Source of the DNA: Desulfobacterales bacterium
GTDB taxonomy: Bacteria; Desulfobacterota; Desulfobacteria; Desulfobacterales; Desulfobacteraceae
Length of the DNA: 15,172 bases
Assembly (NCBI GenBank): GCA_022361535.1
Contig: JAKSAU010000186.1
Coordinates: 1-15,172 of the forward strand
Reading direction: 5' to 3'
Positions 1 to 6,253 of the stretch are shown piece by piece; the first letter of the stretch is position 1, and every line of letters starts with the position of its first letter. Made by a program: the position numbers and the translations under genes. The notes beneath the pieces were generated by a model. The model was not told the DNA's origin. It saw only the letters and a program-made list of their open reading frames with translations, and ran no database searches.

Positions 1-68
1 AGGAGGCTGATATTCTTATCCCGCTTCACGAGCCAAAGTTTGCATCCATGGACTGTATCGGGGCATAA
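1..68 (+). CDS. C-terminal end of an unidentified protein (5' end outside window)
   Basis: A reading frame open from the left edge (codons from position 3) ends at TAA 66-68 after 21 residues containing ADILIPLHEPKFASMD. The codons look coding, and no SD-ATG start for a competing gene is present. The Pro-Leu-His-Glu-Pro motif near the C-terminus resembles the end of metallo-beta-lactamase-fold hydrolases of the N-acyl-homoserine-lactonase-like group, where a late ILP-(L/M)-H-(D/E) segment is common. That family call is an inference from a very short piece and may be wrong. The gene lies in the same direction as cooS but is separated from it by 445 bp. Confidence 0.45.
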   Translation, partial: EADILIPLHEPKFASMDCIGA

Positions 69-513
69 GCCCCTTACCCCACACAATCAGTTTTCTTAAC
101 TGTCCATTATCCTTTCCAGGGCTCATAAGCCTTGGCTTTGGCAAGAAGGCTCGCTTTTCCTAAGAAAAAGGCATCAGGCGTATTTTTGGAAAAAATGCGG
201 CAACCGTTTCTTAGGAAAAACGAGCCGGTACCTGCATATTCGGTTACCCTAAACGGATTCCTTAAATAAACTCTGGACAACATTTTCACCCGTAGAATTT
301 CCTTTAGCCCAACTGCTTTAGGAATAAAATTCCCTTTCAGCATATCTATATTTTAGTCTTGTTTTCAAGAAAAGGGAGGCGTGTTTTTAATCCCGGCATA
401 GCTGGTTTGAAGAAATGATTGCCACCATCTTTGCCTGACAGGGGTTACCTTATTCAAGGAATCTGAATTGCTAAAAGAACACCCTCAAATATAACAATTC
501 AAAGGAGATACAC
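69..513. other. 445-bp intergenic region upstream of cooS
   Basis: No convincing gene. The only long frame here is on the minus strand (107-343) and lacks a good ribosome binding site and any recognisable family. The region holds the long inverted repeat at 148-226, a small palindrome at 331-343 (GGAATAAAATTCC), a short inverted repeat TCTTGTTTTCAAGA at 357-370, and a TGAATTG/CAATTCA pair (464-470, 495-501) touching the cooS ribosome binding site. I found no CooA-type (TGTCG-N6-CGACA) or CRP-type (TGTGA-N6-TCACA) site and no convincing sigma-70 promoter. The real cooS promoter is therefore unassigned. Confidence 0.6.
148..226. repeat. Long hairpin element with 20-bp terminal inverted repeats (copy 1)
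   Basis: The arms 148-167 and 207-226 match at 19 of 20 positions as inverted repeats (outer end GGCTCG/CGAGCC, inner end TAAGAAA/TTTCTTA). The interior (168-206) is itself partly self-complementary (GCAT 171-174 with ATGC 195-198, T-tract against A-tract), so the whole 79 nt could fold as one long stem. AAAAAGGCATCAGGCG at 165-180 recurs exactly, in reverse orientation, at 2686-2701 inside the second element. No T-run follows the hairpin, so it is not a classical terminator. It could be a MITE-like or REP-like repeat, or a structured RNA. Confidence 0.7.
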
Positions 514-2475
514 ATGGCCAGCGAAAAATCAGTCAAAAAACAGGTGCCCTCATCCGAGCGGACCATTTGTGAAGCAACCCGGCAGATGCTGGACAAAGCC
601 CGGCGTGACGGCGTCATCATTGACCTGGACCGCGGGTATGACATGAAACCCTGTCCCATCGGGGTGGAATCGGCCTGCTGCAAACATTGCTACATGGGCC
701 CATGCCGTCTTAATCCCAAAGATCCGTATAAAAAGGTGGGGGTCTGCGGGGCCACCATTGACACCATCATGGCCAGAAACTTTGGCCGGAATGTGGCCAC
801 CGGCTCAGCCTCCCATAATGATCATGGCCGCCATATACTGGAATTGTTCAGGCATATTGTAGAGGGCAAAACAAAAGATTTTTCCATTGATGACACAAGG
901 AAACTTGAAAAAGTGGCCACATCCATCGGCATTGCGGTTGAGGGACGTGAAGTTTACGATGTGGCAAAAGAACTTTGTGATGAGCTTGAAAAGACCTTTT
1001 CCAATGTGGACGGTGAAATGCCTTTTACCAAGCGGGTACCTGAAGCCACCCTGGAACAATGGAGAAAGGATGATATTGTCCCCAGGGGCGCCATGATAGA
1101 GGTCATGGAGCTGATGAGCCGGACCCACATCGGGTGCGACCAGGATTACAACAACCTTATGAAGCAAATCAGCCGTACCGCCCTTGCTGACGGATGGGGG
1201 GGATCAATGGTTGCAACGGAACTGTCCGACATCATGTTCGGTACTCCATCTCCCACCCTGGCTGAAGTCAATATGGGCGTTCTCAAGGAAGACCATGTCA
1301 ATATCATTGTTCATGGTCATGAGCCGGCCATGTTTGAAGGCATGCTGGCTGCGGTGAATGATTCCTTTTTTATTGACGAAGCCAAGTCAAAGGGTGCTGC
1401 AGGCATTAACCTTGTGGGCATGTGCTGCTCAGGTGCTGAAATGATGTCACGCCACGGTGTACCCCATGCCGGCAACTTCGGATCAACCGAAGCTGTTATC
1501 GTTACAGGTGCCGTGGACGCAATGGTTGTGGATATTCAGTGTATCAAACAGGGTCTTGCAGAAGTGGCAAAATGCTATGACACCCATCTGATCACAACCA
1601 ATCCCAGATGCCATATCGAAGGGGCAACCCATGTTGAATTCAGCGAACTGGACCCCAGGGCTTGTACAGACAGTATTCTGTCTAAAGCAATTGCCAGGTT
1701 CGGGTCCAGGAGTATGCCCATTGAGATTCCTGTCCAAACACAGACAGGCGTCCACGGGTTCACTCATGAGTACATTGAATACATGCTTGGCGGAACCTTC
1801 AGGGGTTCATATTCTCCGTTGAACGAAAACATCATCAACGGCAGGATTCGCGGTGTTGCTGGTGTTGTCGGTTGTACCAACCCCAAAGTACAGCAGGATT
1901 CCGTACATGTGCCGCTGGTAAGAGAGTTGATTAAAAATGATGTATTGGTCCTTCAGACCGGATGTTCACAAATCGCCCTTGCCAAGGCAGGACTCCTGAC
2001 ACCTGAAGCAGCACCACTTGCAGGCCCGGGTCTGGCAGAAGTTTGTGAAACTGTAGGTATGCCACCGGTATTGGGTCTTGGCTCCTGTGTGGATAATACC
2101 AGAATCCTTATTGCTGCATCAGCCATGGTAAGTGCAGGCGGCCTTGGCAACTCAATTGCTGATCTGCCTGCGGCCGGTTGTGCACCTGAATGGATGAGTG
2201 AAAAAGCATTGGCAATTGGCCAGTACTTTGTTGCCTCAGGGGTATATACCGTGTTTGGTATTGGATTCCCATCCATCAAGGACACCAAGTTCCATGACCT
2301 GTTGTTTGACGGTCTTGAGCAACAGGGATACGGCAAATGGGGCACTGGAAAGGATCCCATTGAAATTGCCAGGATGATGATCGCCCATATTGATAAAAAG
2401 AGGGCTGAACTGGGTATTGACAAGGCCAGGGAAAGAGTTCTTGTGGATATGTCCGACCGCAGGGATATTGCATAA
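514..2475 (+). CDS. cooS: Anaerobic carbon monoxide dehydrogenase, catalytic subunit (CooS)
   Basis: Nickel-iron-sulfur CO dehydrogenase, 653 aa, catalysing CO + H2O <-> CO2 + 2 e- + 2 H+ in the cytoplasm. The N-terminal cysteines C47, C55, C56, C59, C64 and C78 have the same spacing as the D- and B-cluster ligands of the known enzymes (C39/C47 and C48/C51/C56/C70 of Carboxydothermus CODH-II). All C-cluster ligands are recognisable: H269 in HGHEP, C305 in GMCCSG, C343 in DIQC, C454 in VGC, C484 in QTGCSQ and C525 in LGSC. The active-site lysine is K564 in MSEKA, and the His-rich proton path is HNDHGRH (101-107). The start ATG has AAGGAG 502-507 at good spacing. No cooF ferredoxin, cooC nickel-insertion ATPase or acsB gene follows, and transcription probably ends at the terminator just downstream. 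The subunit must therefore use partners encoded elsewhere. It could serve the Wood-Ljungdahl pathway or CO detoxification/oxidation; the sequence does not decide. Confidence 0.97.
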   Translation: MASEKSVKKQVPSSERTICEATRQMLDKARRDGVIIDLDRGYDMKPCPIGVESACCKHCYMGPCRLNPKDPYKKVGVCGATIDTIMARNFGRNVATGSASHNDHGRHILELFRHIVEGKTKDFSIDDTRKLEKVATSIGIAVEGREVYDVAKELCDELEKTFSNVDGEMPFTKRVPEATLEQWRKDDIVPRGAMIEVMELMSRTHIGCDQDYNNLMKQISRTALADGWGGSMVATELSDIMFGTPSPTLAEVNMGVLKEDHVNIIVHGHEPAMFEGMLAAVNDSFFIDEAKSKGAAGINLVGMCCSGAEMMSRHGVPHAGNFGSTEAVIVTGAVDAMVVDIQCIKQGLAEVAKCYDTHLITTNPRCHIEGATHVEFSELDPRACTDSILSKAIARFGSRSMPIEIPVQTQTGVHGFTHEYIEYMLGGTFRGSYSPLNENIINGRIRGVAGVVGCTNPKVQQDSVHVPLVRELIKNDVLVLQTGCSQIALAKAGLLTPEAAPLAGPGLAEVCETVGMPPVLGLGSCVDNTRILIAASAMVSAGGLGNSIADLPAAGCAPEWMSEKALAIGQYFVASGVYTVFGIGFPSIKDTKFHDLLFDGLEQQGYGKWGTGKDPIEIARMMIAHIDKKRAELGIDKARERVLVDMSDRRDIA

Positions 2476-2498
2476 ATAAAACCCTAACCACTTATAAT

Positions 2499-2536
2499 CG
2501 TGTACCGGAAATCATTTTCCGGTACACGTTTTTTTT
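2499..2536 (+). terminator. Strong intrinsic terminator of cooS
   Basis: A perfect 13-bp stem (2499-2511 with 2516-2528, CGTGTACCGGAAA and its complement) with a 4-nt loop is followed at once by eight T residues (2529-2536). It starts 23 nt after the cooS stop codon. It isolates cooS transcriptionally from the downstream transporter genes. Confidence 0.93.
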
Positions 2537-2577
2537 ATCTTATTTGCTCCTGCCTGGCCTCTTCTCGTTTAAACACC

Positions 2578-2717
2578 GGATATGTCGTCCCGGAACAGGC
2601 TGGCGATTTTTTTCAGTGCCTCTTTAAGAAAAACAGATTCAGACCTGAGGTTTTACGCTTCGCACTAAATTTTGTTCAAAAAAACCGCCTGATGCCTTTT
2701 TCCGGGACAACATATCC
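2578..2717. repeat. 140-bp palindromic element with 18-bp terminal inverted repeats (copy 2)
   Basis: The end sequences 2578-2595 and 2700-2717 are inverted repeats with one mismatch in 18 (GGATATGT-C/T-GTCCCGGAA). Complementarity resumes further in: AGGC then GGCGATTTTTTT (2603-2613) on the left pairs with AAAAAAACCGCC (2678-2689) then GGC-type bases on the right. The RNA could therefore form a long, bulged hairpin. The right arm carries CGCCTGATGCCTTTTT (2686-2701), the exact reverse complement of 165-180 in the element upstream of cooS, and about 13 of the next 17 positions also match. No target-site duplication is obvious at the ends. Confidence 0.72.
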
Positions 2718-2734
2718 TCAGTGCATGCTATAAT
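2704..2734 (+). promoter_or_regulatory. Extended -10 promoter for the FetAB-type transporter operon
   Basis: TATAAT at 2729-2734 is a perfect -10 box preceded by TG (2726-2727) one base upstream, giving the extended -10 form TGCTATAAT. The -35 region is weak: GGGACA at 2704-2709 with a 19-bp spacer, or GACAAC at 2706-2711 with 17. This -35 area overlaps the right arm of the palindromic element, so the element may contribute to or modulate the promoter. The implied transcript has a leader of roughly 115 nt. Confidence 0.6.
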
Positions 2735-2854
2735 GCGCTCACACTTGTTCCAGGTCTATGGAACTTGTGACCTAAAAATAACTGCACACCCTGTCGGTGA
2801 TATGATACGTTAGCACACCTGAAAGTGAAAATTCATCCACTCAAAGAGGACGGC

Positions 2855-3529
2855 GTGAAAGACCATACACCATGTTTTGAATTTGAAAATGTCACCTTTT
2901 CCTGGCCGGGCAAAGCACCTGTTCTGGACCGGCAAAGCTTTTCATTCCCTTTTGGAAGTTTTACGCTTATCCAGGGACCGTCCGGTTCCGGGAAATCCAC
3001 TTTGCTGCGGTTGATGAACCGTCTTGAAGAAATTGAATCAGGCATGATTCGGTTTCAGGGTAAATGTCTTACTGAGCTTAATCCCCCAGAGCTCAGGCAA
3101 CAGGTAGCTTACCTGCAACAGACACCTGTAATCCAGGATCTATCCGTTCGCCAGACACTGTTATCGCCTTTTGAATTCCGAATCAATCAAGAAAAACAAA
3201 GGCCCTCTGATGACCACTTAGAGGCGATGCTGGCTCAGGTACACCTAAGCAATGTCAAGCTTGATGACTCTGGTGCTGCCTTATCGGGAGGGCAGCGCCA
3301 GCGACTCAGTTTTTTGCGTACTCTGGTCTGTGATCCTAATGTCTTATTGTTGGATGAACCCACATCCTCACTGGATAAAGACAGCAAAAAAATGGTTGAA
3401 CAAATGGCAATTGAAGCCTGCCTGGTTGGAAAAACTGTTGTCATGGTTACACACGATGGGTTTGAGCCTGATAATGTTCCTGTTTTTAAAATCACAATCA
3501 AAGACGGTGAGGTGCTTCAATGCCAATGA
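2855..3529 (+). CDS. fetA: ABC transporter ATP-binding protein, FetA/YbbL-like
   Basis: Cytoplasmic ATPase subunit (224 aa, similar in length to E. coli FetA) that would energise the FetB-like permease encoded next. E. coli FetAB is a putative iron exporter linked to oxidative-stress resistance; substrate identity here is inferred only from that family. The sequence shows Walker A GPSGSGKST (41-49), the Q-loop region YLQQ (86-89), signature LSGGQRQR (143-150), Walker B VLLLDEP (163-169), D-loop SLD (172-174) and the switch histidine in VTHD (198-201). I chose the GTG at 2855 because AAGAGGA (2844-2850) sits just upstream at ideal spacing. An in-frame GTG at 2825 would add ten residues but has no ribosome binding site. 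The stop overlaps the start of the permease gene by 10 nt, so the two are translationally coupled. Confidence 0.88.
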   Translation: MKDHTPCFEFENVTFSWPGKAPVLDRQSFSFPFGSFTLIQGPSGSGKSTLLRLMNRLEEIESGMIRFQGKCLTELNPPELRQQVAYLQQTPVIQDLSVRQTLLSPFEFRINQEKQRPSDDHLEAMLAQVHLSNVKLDDSGAALSGGQRQRLSFLRTLVCDPNVLLLDEPTSSLDKDSKKMVEQMAIEACLVGKTVVMVTHDGFEPDNVPVFKITIKDGEVLQCQ

Positions 3530-4344
3530 CACAGGGTGCTTTGGAAATCAGCTTTCTGGAACTTTCAATTACCGCACTTTTTGTAATTGCAGCAGGAGGC
3601 ATTTCACTTTGGGGACGGCTGGGGCTTGGCAAAGATTTACTGATCGGTTCGGTGCGATGTGTGGTTCAACTTCTTGCCATGGGGTATGTACTCAAATATA
3701 TCTTTAATGTGGCATCGGTTTGGATCGTTTTGCTGCTTTTTACCATTATGGTTATATTTGCGGTTCGCATTATCCGGGGTAATGTGGCTGAAACAACTAT
3801 CCCTTTTGTAATGCCCGCGTTTTTAACCATGCTCATGGTGTATGCGCTCATCTCTGCCATAGTAACCGGTCTGATCGTAGGAGCAAAACCGTTCTGGCAC
3901 CCCCAGTATTTTATCCCTTTGGCAGGGATGGTGGTCGGCAATTCAATGACAGCACTTGGATTATCTTTGGATCGCCTTTTCAGCGACCTTAAAACCCAAC
4001 GTGACGAAGTTGAAATGATGCTGTGTCTTGGGGCCACATCAATTGAAGCCTCCCGGGATATTTTCAGAAAAGCGCTAAAGGCTGGAATGATACCCTCTAT
4101 AAACTCACTGGCCGGGGTGGGTCTGGTATTTATACCCGGTATGATGACCGGTCAGATCCTGTCAGGCGAAGACCCCATGCTGGCTATCCGCTATCAGATC
4201 GTGGTCATGTTTATGTTAGTCGCTTCAACCGCCCTGACAGTAACCATTGTACTGTACATCGTAAGAAAACGGTGTTTCGGTCCGGGCCAGCAGTTGCTGT
4301 TAAGGCCGGGAAGCCCTATTCAGTCCGTTAACAGAGAAAAATAA
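3520..4344 (+). CDS. fetB: ABC transporter permease, FetB/UPF0014 family
   Basis: Inner-membrane permease of 274 aa (E. coli FetB is about 260), with roughly six or seven hydrophobic segments spread from residue 9 to about 250. Family hallmarks are the GMVVGNSMTALGLSLDRL stretch in the middle and the cytoplasmic EVEMMLCLGATSIEAS loop, which corresponds to the coupling region in this family. With the ATPase gene that overlaps its start it forms a complete two-component exporter; a substrate-binding protein is neither present nor expected. Translation starts at ATG 3520, behind GGTGAGG at about 8-nt spacing. No strong terminator follows, and the promoter of the next gene begins 28 nt after the stop. 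Iron export is the family-based proposal, not shown by the sequence. Confidence 0.88.
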   Translation: MPMTQGALEISFLELSITALFVIAAGGISLWGRLGLGKDLLIGSVRCVVQLLAMGYVLKYIFNVASVWIVLLLFTIMVIFAVRIIRGNVAETTIPFVMPAFLTMLMVYALISAIVTGLIVGAKPFWHPQYFIPLAGMVVGNSMTALGLSLDRLFSDLKTQRDEVEMMLCLGATSIEASRDIFRKALKAGMIPSINSLAGVGLVFIPGMMTGQILSGEDPMLAIRYQIVVMFMLVASTALTVTIVLYIVRKRCFGPGQQLLLRPGSPIQSVNREK

Positions 4345-4372
4345 ACGGTGATCAGGTAATTAAACAAAAAAA

Positions 4373-4401
4373 TTGACAAAAATTTTCCTGCCCCATATAT
4401 T
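4373..4401 (+). promoter_or_regulatory. Near-consensus sigma-70 promoter of the TetR-family gene
   Basis: TTGACA (4373-4378) is separated by 17 bp from TATATT (4396-4401), one mismatch from full consensus. Transcription would start near 4408, about 40 nt before the ATG. It directly follows the fetB stop codon, so the regulator is likely to be transcribed independently of fetAB. Confidence 0.85.
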
Positions 4402-4430
4402 GATTGATTAATTAGCGCACAGACAATCAA
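4400..4430. promoter_or_regulatory. Candidate TetR autoregulatory operator
   Basis: TTGATTG (4400-4406) and CAATCAA (4424-4430) form a perfect 7-bp inverted repeat separated by 17 bp. The left half overlaps the last base of the -10 box and the whole covers the transcription start, the usual place for TetR-family autorepression. The AT-rich TTAATTAG between the arms could be part of it. Assignment to this regulator is inferred from position. Confidence 0.45.
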
Positions 4431-4449
4431 CCAAGGTAAAAGGTATTAG

Positions 4450-5058
4450 ATGGGTCGAAAAAGTATATCACATATCAGGAAACCTGAAATTTTAAGGCAT
4501 ACCTACAAAGTTGTTGAAGAAGAAGGCTTTAAAGGTATGACCATTGGCAAAATTGCCAAACGGATGGGCGTAAATTCCGGACTGCTCATTCATTATTTTA
4601 AAAGCAAGGAAGGATTGATCATGGAGATGGTGGACTTTCTCTATGACTCCTCCATGAACCATTATATAAATGAACTGGAATCCCTTACCACCCCCAAAGA
4701 ACGCCTGGAAAGCCTTCTGGATATCCTGTTTGACACAAGCGGTACCCGGCCGCAGCGGGATGCAGTGTTCTGGTCCTGTTACGCTATGGGATTCAGGGAC
4801 GAACAGATCAGGGAAAAAATCAAGGCCATGATGCTAAGGTTCATTGAATTTGGTGTTGAAGAAATCCTGGGCTGGGAAGAAACCGGTTTGGCCAAGGTGG
4901 AAGACAAGAAAAAGGCTGCCGCTAAAATTCTGGCATTGTCAGAAGGGTTTGGCATCCTTAAAAACTCTGTTGATGATCCCGAGATCGTTCAAGAGGTTGC
5001 CGAGTTTATGAAAAACACGACTTTGGAAACCTTAAACTGCAAGTCACTTCTGGAATAG
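4450..5058 (+). CDS. TetR/AcrR-family transcriptional regulator (BetI-like)
   Basis: A 202-aa DNA-binding repressor. The N-terminal helix-turn-helix spans about residues 14-58, including FKGMTIGKIAKRMGVNSG and the family motif LIHYFKSKEGL. The C-terminal ligand-binding half (about 60-200) is all helical and resembles the BetI group, with SGTRPQRDAVFWSCYAMGF in the position of the BetI-type core. AAAAGG (4438-4443) lies 6 nt before ATG 4450. The ligand is unknown. Its targets could be itself, the upstream fetAB-type operon or the convergent AEC permease; the inverted repeat over its own promoter favours autoregulation. Confidence 0.88.
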   Translation: MGRKSISHIRKPEILRHTYKVVEEEGFKGMTIGKIAKRMGVNSGLLIHYFKSKEGLIMEMVDFLYDSSMNHYINELESLTTPKERLESLLDILFDTSGTRPQRDAVFWSCYAMGFRDEQIREKIKAMMLRFIEFGVEEILGWEETGLAKVEDKKKAAAKILALSEGFGILKNSVDDPEIVQEVAEFMKNTTLETLNCKSLLE

Positions 5059-5065
5059 CTTTTCA

Positions 5066-5104
5066 TACCCGTTGTATACTGATTTAACGAGTATACAACG
5101 GGTA
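5066..5104. terminator. Hairpin between convergent genes, possible bidirectional terminator
   Basis: A perfect 14-bp inverted repeat (TACCCGTTGTATAC at 5066-5079 and its complement at 5091-5104) with an 11-nt loop starts 8 nt after the TetR stop and ends 15 nt before the AEC permease stop. Its position between two convergent ends fits a terminator used in both directions. There is no clean T-run on either side, so termination may be weak or factor-assisted. Confidence 0.55.
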
Positions 5105-5118
5105 CCATTCATATTTCT

Positions 5119-6033
5119 CTACAAAACCAACGCTACAGACAACGAGACAAAAGAAAGCAGGGTTGATACCATGATGGCTGTGGAAGCCAGTTCCAGGTCG
5201 GAGTTCAATTGGGCTGATAAAACATAAAGTGCCGTTGAGGTCGGCAGGCAAAAAAAGATCATCCCAGTTTTAAACGCCACCCCTGACACCCCGAACACTT
5301 TGAGCAAAATAAATCCTGTAAAAGGCAGCGCTACCAATTTAAAAAGGGATGCGTTCAAGGCCTGTCGACCGTGCCGGGCAATTCCGGAAAAGCTTAACGT
5401 TCCACCGATGGAAATCAGGGCTAAAGGAAGGGTAACCGATGAAATAAGGGCAAAGGTGTTGTTGAGAAAATCGGGAAAAATTAAACCGGCCCTGGACACC
5501 AGTATTCCGCCTGCACATCCTAATATCAAGGGGTTAGACAAAAGCGCCCGGACAAAGAAGCGGATACGTTCATTCACGGACAAAGTCTGGTCTGAATACC
5601 AAATCAATACGGAAACGGCCATCACATTGATGGAAGGGATAAGAAATCCAATGAGTATACCAAAATGCCTTACCCCTTCCTCCCCTAAGACTGCAACCAC
5701 AATGGCCATACCAATATAGGTATTGAACCTGTAAGAGGCTTGTGAAAAAGATCCGGCCCCGGATCCTGGAACACCGCCCTTGGCAATGTAAAACAAACTG
5801 AGCAAAAAGACTGTAAAGACAGCCAGAAAACCTGCCAGGCATAGTCCGATACTGGACGCCCCGCCTACGGTTGAGCTTCCCACTTTCCAGAACAGCATTA
5901 CCGGAAAAAAAATATAATAGACCAGTTTATCGGCTGTTTTTAAAAACATTTCCGAGGTTAGGCCACGTTGCTTGAGGATACATCCTAAGGCCAGGAGTGC
6001 AAACAAGGGGAACAGTGTATTCAATATAATCAT
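5119..6033 (-). CDS. AEC (auxin efflux carrier) family permease
   Basis: Integral membrane transporter of 304 aa with about ten hydrophobic segments in two halves, the usual architecture and length of the AEC/YfdV-MdcF family. These carriers move organic anions such as malonate or malate in bacteria. N-terminal features include NTLFPLFALLALGCILKQRG followed by a helix and YYIFFPVMLFWKVGSS. The central region has a short polar loop near residues 150-160, and the C-terminus ends in hydrophobic helices. ATG 6031-6033 is preceded on the minus strand by GAGAAAGG. A promoter and a large palindrome lie upstream, and the divergent GntR gene is the likely regulator. The substrate cannot be read from the sequence. 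Confidence 0.87.
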   Translation of the reverse strand: MIILNTLFPLFALLALGCILKQRGLTSEMFLKTADKLVYYIFFPVMLFWKVGSSTVGGASSIGLCLAGFLAVFTVFLLSLFYIAKGGVPGSGAGSFSQASYRFNTYIGMAIVVAVLGEEGVRHFGILIGFLIPSINVMAVSVLIWYSDQTLSVNERIRFFVRALLSNPLILGCAGGILVSRAGLIFPDFLNNTFALISSVTLPLALISIGGTLSFSGIARHGRQALNASLFKLVALPFTGFILLKVFGVSGVAFKTGMIFFCLPTSTALYVLSAQLNSDLELASTAIMVSTLLSFVSLSVALVL

Positions 6034-6069
6034 GGCCGGCCTTTCTCACGGATTGATATAAAATACCCG

Positions 6070-6099
6070 ACTATAGCGCTGTTACAGGCCAAAATTCAA
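6070..6099 (-). promoter_or_regulatory. Putative promoter of the AEC permease gene
   Basis: On the minus strand TTGAAT (complement of 6094-6099) is followed after 18 bp by TATAGT (complement of 6070-6075). Transcription would start near 6063, about 30 nt before the ATG. The large palindrome at 6128-6160 lies 28 bp upstream of this -35 box. Confidence 0.5.
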
Positions 6100-6127
6100 T
6101 ACCTGGAACAAATTCCTTGACCGAAAA

Positions 6128-6160
6128 TTGATATCTGATATATTAGATATCAGATATCAA
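6128..6160. promoter_or_regulatory. Perfect 33-bp palindrome, candidate GntR operator
   Basis: TTGATATCTGATAT (6128-6141) and ATATCAGATATCAA (6147-6160) are perfect inverted repeats around a 5-bp centre ATTAG. It sits in the 220-bp gap between the AEC permease and the divergent FadR-type regulator. FadR-subfamily regulators bind short palindromes as dimers; this arm is longer and also contains internal repeats (GATATC and ATCTGATAT/ATATCAGAT), so two overlapping dimer sites are possible. It lies upstream of both predicted promoters, which would suit control of both genes. Confidence 0.7.
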
Positions 6161-6210
6161 TCATATTCAATGCAAGGCTGATTCTTTACGTAAAGACAAG
6201 CGCCTCATCG

Positions 6211-6239
6211 TTGACGGAATCCCAGAATTCATATATAAA
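6211..6239 (+). promoter_or_regulatory. Promoter of the GntR-family gene
   Basis: TTGACG (6211-6216) and TATAAA (6234-6239) are separated by exactly 17 bp, each one mismatch from consensus. The predicted start near 6246 is only about 8 nt before the first ATG (6254) and about 35 nt before the second in-frame ATG (6281), which bears on the start choice. Confidence 0.7.
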
Positions 6240-6253
6240 AAAGAGCATTTGGC

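Larger units (their letters stand above)
2537..2854. other. Intergenic region between the cooS terminator and fetA-like gene
   Basis: No gene is supported. An open frame at 2500-2733 begins inside the cooS terminator and runs across the inverted-repeat element. It has no plausible ribosome binding site or family and is treated as spurious. The region consists mainly of the 140-bp palindromic element (2578-2717), the promoter at 2704-2734 and an approximately 110-bp leader in front of the transporter operon. Confidence 0.7.

Noticed and set aside
148..226. Intrinsic terminator of the gene at the left edge
   Set aside because: The stem is long, but no T-run follows either arm and the element lies 80 bp after the stop codon.
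107..343. Minus-strand open frame of 78 codons upstream of cooS
   Set aside because: It spans the inverted-repeat element, has no good ribosome binding site and its translation shows no recognisable domain.
468..495. TTGCTA-16-TATAAC as a cooS promoter
   Set aside because: Transcription would start at about the ribosome binding site itself, leaving an implausibly short leader.
1953..2423. Long antisense open frame (156 codons) inside cooS
   Set aside because: The frame is a shadow of a well-conserved gene; its translation is Pro/Ser-rich and matches nothing recognisable.
2578..2717. Integron attC site
   Set aside because: The size and imperfect palindrome fit, but the required RYYYAAC/GTTRRRY core sites are missing at the ends, and no integrase or gene cassette structure is present.
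2500..2733. Plus-strand open frame of 77 codons downstream of cooS
   Set aside because: It starts inside the cooS terminator stem and runs through the palindromic element into the next promoter; it shows no coding character.
2825..2854. Upstream GTG start for the FetA-like protein
   Set aside because: No ribosome binding site precedes it, whereas the GTG at 2855 has AAGAGGA at proper spacing and gives the usual family length.
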